From: Parasteatoda lunata
Lineage: Eukaryota > Arthropoda > Arachnida > Araneae > Theridiidae
Length of the DNA: 64,000 nt
Direction of reading: 5' to 3'
Assembly (NCBI GenBank): GCA_949128135.1
Contig: OX421972.1
Location: forward strand, 111,281,826-111,345,825
Shown here: positions 62,192 to 64,000 of the stretch, piece by piece
Numbering within the stretch: the stretch's first letter is position 1
Layout: each line of letters begins with the position of its first letter
Notes under the pieces: generated by a model
Database searches by the model: none
Seen by the model: only the letters and a program-made list of their open reading frames with translations
Told to the model about the DNA's origin: nothing
Program-made: the position numbers and the translations under genes

Positions 62192-62633
62192 GTAAGTTGT
62201 AATGACCATTTTAATAAATATTTTGTTTGTAAATTTTTTATAGTTTCTCTGCTTTATAACATTCAGTGATCTTTACAACATATATTGTGGTGTAATTTTA
62301 TATTACGGTGGGTATGTAAATGAAACAAAGACTTGTGTTGTTAAGATAACCATATACTTCTAGAGAAGCCGTTCATGGCAAATCCTTTTTAACCTACATT
62401 AGTAATTTAAAGTATAGAAAAACTGAGTCTAGAGTAAACCACAATGTTTTAAATGCTGAAAGAAATTCAAATTATCAAAATGTAAACAGATTATGGCATG
62501 AATTTTGAGGATTATACAGAGTGGAAGTTAATCTACAGCCTTTTGATATTTTGAAAACATTTTTTTCAGCAAACTTCATTGTTTAATAGGTTTACCTGAA
62601 TTCTTTTTTTCTCCCAACTTACATTTTATATAG

Positions 62634-62670
62634 CGTGAAAAATTACCATCTAAAGTTTATCCTTCAGTAA
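62634..62670 (+). other. Weak candidate for an alternative last exon
   Basis: A good acceptor (pyrimidine-rich, ending TTTTATATAG) would join exon s in frame to a 12-codon tail ending at TAA, with AATAAA about 45 bp downstream (near 62716). The tail lacks the conserved LGMNSPF-like end of TMEM94, so a true last exon beyond 64000 is more likely. Confidence 0.25.
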
Positions 62671-62899
62671 GTTCTCACAATTTATTACTTTCATTAATAT
62701 CGTAAAATATGCAAGAATAAAACTTTATAAAGACCTAAAATCAAACTTTTGACCATCTTTTATTTTGACCACTCCTATATTATAAGAATCAGAATTCATT
62801 AAATAAAAGTAGGTTTATTCAGACCACATTGGTTGTAATAATTAATAAGCATATTTATAAAGTCTATTCTTATGCAGTGTTTAAATAAAGCCACCCTGA

Positions 62900-63770
62900 T
62901 TTTGTGTCATATCAAAAGTGTTGGTTAAGTAAGTCCAAACACATATTTACACTTCCTACTCCATGAAATATAAAGCCACTTCTGATTATAGTCAAAATGC
63001 ATTTATATATAACTTGAATAATGCAATGCCTGAAGGTCAGCAGCATGCCAGTTTTTAATGATGACAGCCTTGTTTTTCAGCCTTACTCTGCATAGCCTCC
63101 TGTTTTCTTGATGTTATCTAAAAAATGCCACAATGAAGATTTTTCTCATGGTAAATTGAGGCATTATCCTGCTGGAAAACCTAACTTGGACCACGAATTC
63201 TTTCTACCAAAGACAATAAATGGGCCTTTAGCAATTTTCCAGAATTCATAACCTTTATGCGACCTGAAGATAAAGAAACATTATGTTTACTACCATAACC
63301 AAAACTTTCCCACACCATTAAGGAACCTTTATCTTGATATCTATTGGAATTCCTTCTTCATTATACAATAAGGCTTATTAATTATGTGTGAAAAAAAATA
63401 GCTACATTGGTCAACTTAATCTAGCCTCTTCCTCATACCAGCTTGCAGCTACCAATTAGCAAAAGATGCTAGAAGCTCATTTATTGCTGTTTGTAGAGAT
63501 AAGAGAATTGTTGACGGCAGCCAGATTTTCCAGCATTGGTTCAATTTATGTTGAAAAATTTTCTCAGGGTGGATTTTTGGATGACAAAGAGCTTGTCATA
63601 AATGGCACATCCTTTCACTTTACGTCTATCCCCAGAGCCAGCATAAGCCTCTTTGGTATCCTGGGCAAGGCAACAAAAAAATGGCTTAAGAGCCCTCTTC
63701 CCTTGCTTCCTTGGATTTAAAAAAAAAAATTGGTTTCTTTTCTACTCAAATGTTTTATGCTTTTAACAAA
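62900..63770 (-). pseudogene. Decayed Tc1/mariner-type transposase
   Basis: Minus-strand fragments read GSLMVWESFGYGSKHNV (the GGSxMVWGxF block) and, after frameshifts, FQQDNASIYHEKN (the QQDNxxxH block holding the second catalytic Asp). Many stops occur. The + strand frame at 63466-63720 is a shadow of this remnant. Element ends were not found. Confidence 0.7.
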
Positions 63771-64000
63771 CCATTTTAATGATTGAGCATAATTTAACAG
63801 CATTGTACCGTTAAAAGATAAATATAAAAAAATTGTGGGGAAAAAGACTCAAACTAGATTAGTTTGTTGATTTTTAATTTTGTTTCAACATTACATGATT
63901 AAACATAAAGAGAAAAAAAATGAAGAATAGAAAATTTTACAGAAATAAATTGCAAGACTTATTTTTGAATCAATAAAGTTTGAAATTCACAAAAACAAGC

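Larger units (their letters stand above)
58724..60966 (-). mobile_element. TRIM-like family member, minus strand, disrupted
   Basis: 58724-58850 is the inverse of the family's terminal repeat (GAAGGTTGACATTAT.. to TGTAGTGGTAGATACGCTAC), and 58851-59124 matches the internal part of 5889-6539. 60900-60966 matches the start of a terminal repeat again. The two ends may be one element with insertions between them (inference), or two independent fragments. Confidence 0.55.
58380..61519. mobile_element. Pogo/Tigger-type element carrying nested insertions
   Basis: Ends AGTAAACTCCCGATTATCCG (58380) and the inverse of CGGATAATCAGGAGTTGACT (ending 61519) are flanked by TA. Between them lies other repeat material (58724-60966, including a hAT MITE at 59831-60169), so this is the outermost of three layers. 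No transposase is readable. Confidence 0.7.

Noticed and set aside
919..62020. Minor (U12) introns in TMEM94
   Set aside because: All donors begin GT with U2-like context; none shows the ATATCCTT or GTATCCTT donor.
62560..62640. The true last TMEM94 exon at the TTTTTTTCAG near 62570
   Set aside because: In-frame translation gives a tail unlike TMEM94 and no conserved motif; kept only as a weak alternative further on at 62634.
63466..63720. A plus-strand 84-codon gene
   Set aside because: The opposite strand carries a decayed Tc1-type transposase, so this frame is its shadow.

Overview
This window is intronic and exonic sequence from a large, AT-rich eukaryotic gene. Nineteen short exons on the + strand, all with GT..AG borders and matching phases, encode the C-terminal two thirds of a TMEM94 (ERMA) orthologue, a divergent P-type-ATPase-like membrane protein. 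The introns are 0.6-12 kb long and filled with transposable elements. The protein and the mix of repeats (5S-derived SINE, tRNA SINEs, Tc1, pogo/Tigger, hAT MITEs, Ty3/gypsy and Ty1/copia elements) suggest an arthropod, most likely an arachnid such as a spider. The species-level inference rests on general familiarity with such repeats and is not proved by the window. No prokaryotic or viral genome features are present.

Layout. 1-5510: four TMEM94 exons, with a decayed pogo-like DDE transposon (1981-3234) in the first complete intron. 5511-17425: a 12-kb intron holding an old TRIM-like element (5889-6539) and a young gypsy element (6656-16805) into which a still younger copia element (9833-15242) has inserted; both are on the minus strand and both keep their target-site duplications. 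17426-20761: three exons of the nucleotide-binding-domain region, one with a tandem NAGNAG acceptor. 20762-28219: an intron with an inactivated Tc1 element (22246-24617) that itself carries a nested MITE, a possible MITE, and a decayed Tigger element (26935-28131). 28220-37791: five exons with a 30-bp minisatellite, a 242-bp x 10 tandem array (31404-33810), a pogo MITE and a long-TIR MITE between them. 37792-49350: two exons among a 5'-truncated LINE with a 20-bp TSD, tRNA SINEs, a 5S SINE and several MITEs. 51295-62191: five exons coding for six predicted membrane segments, separated by SINEs, hAT MITEs, a 36-bp periodic repeat and a three-level nest of elements (58380-61519). 62192-64000: start of another intron with a Tc1-like transposase remnant; the gene's last exon was not found.

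There is one host gene here. The other long open frames belong to retrotransposons or DNA transposons. No new multi-gene system was seen. The most unusual items are the 242-bp array with built-in hairpins and acceptor-like tracts, SINEs that share one 3' domain but have different tRNA-like heads, the TRIM-like family, and the 12-codon periodic minisatellite.
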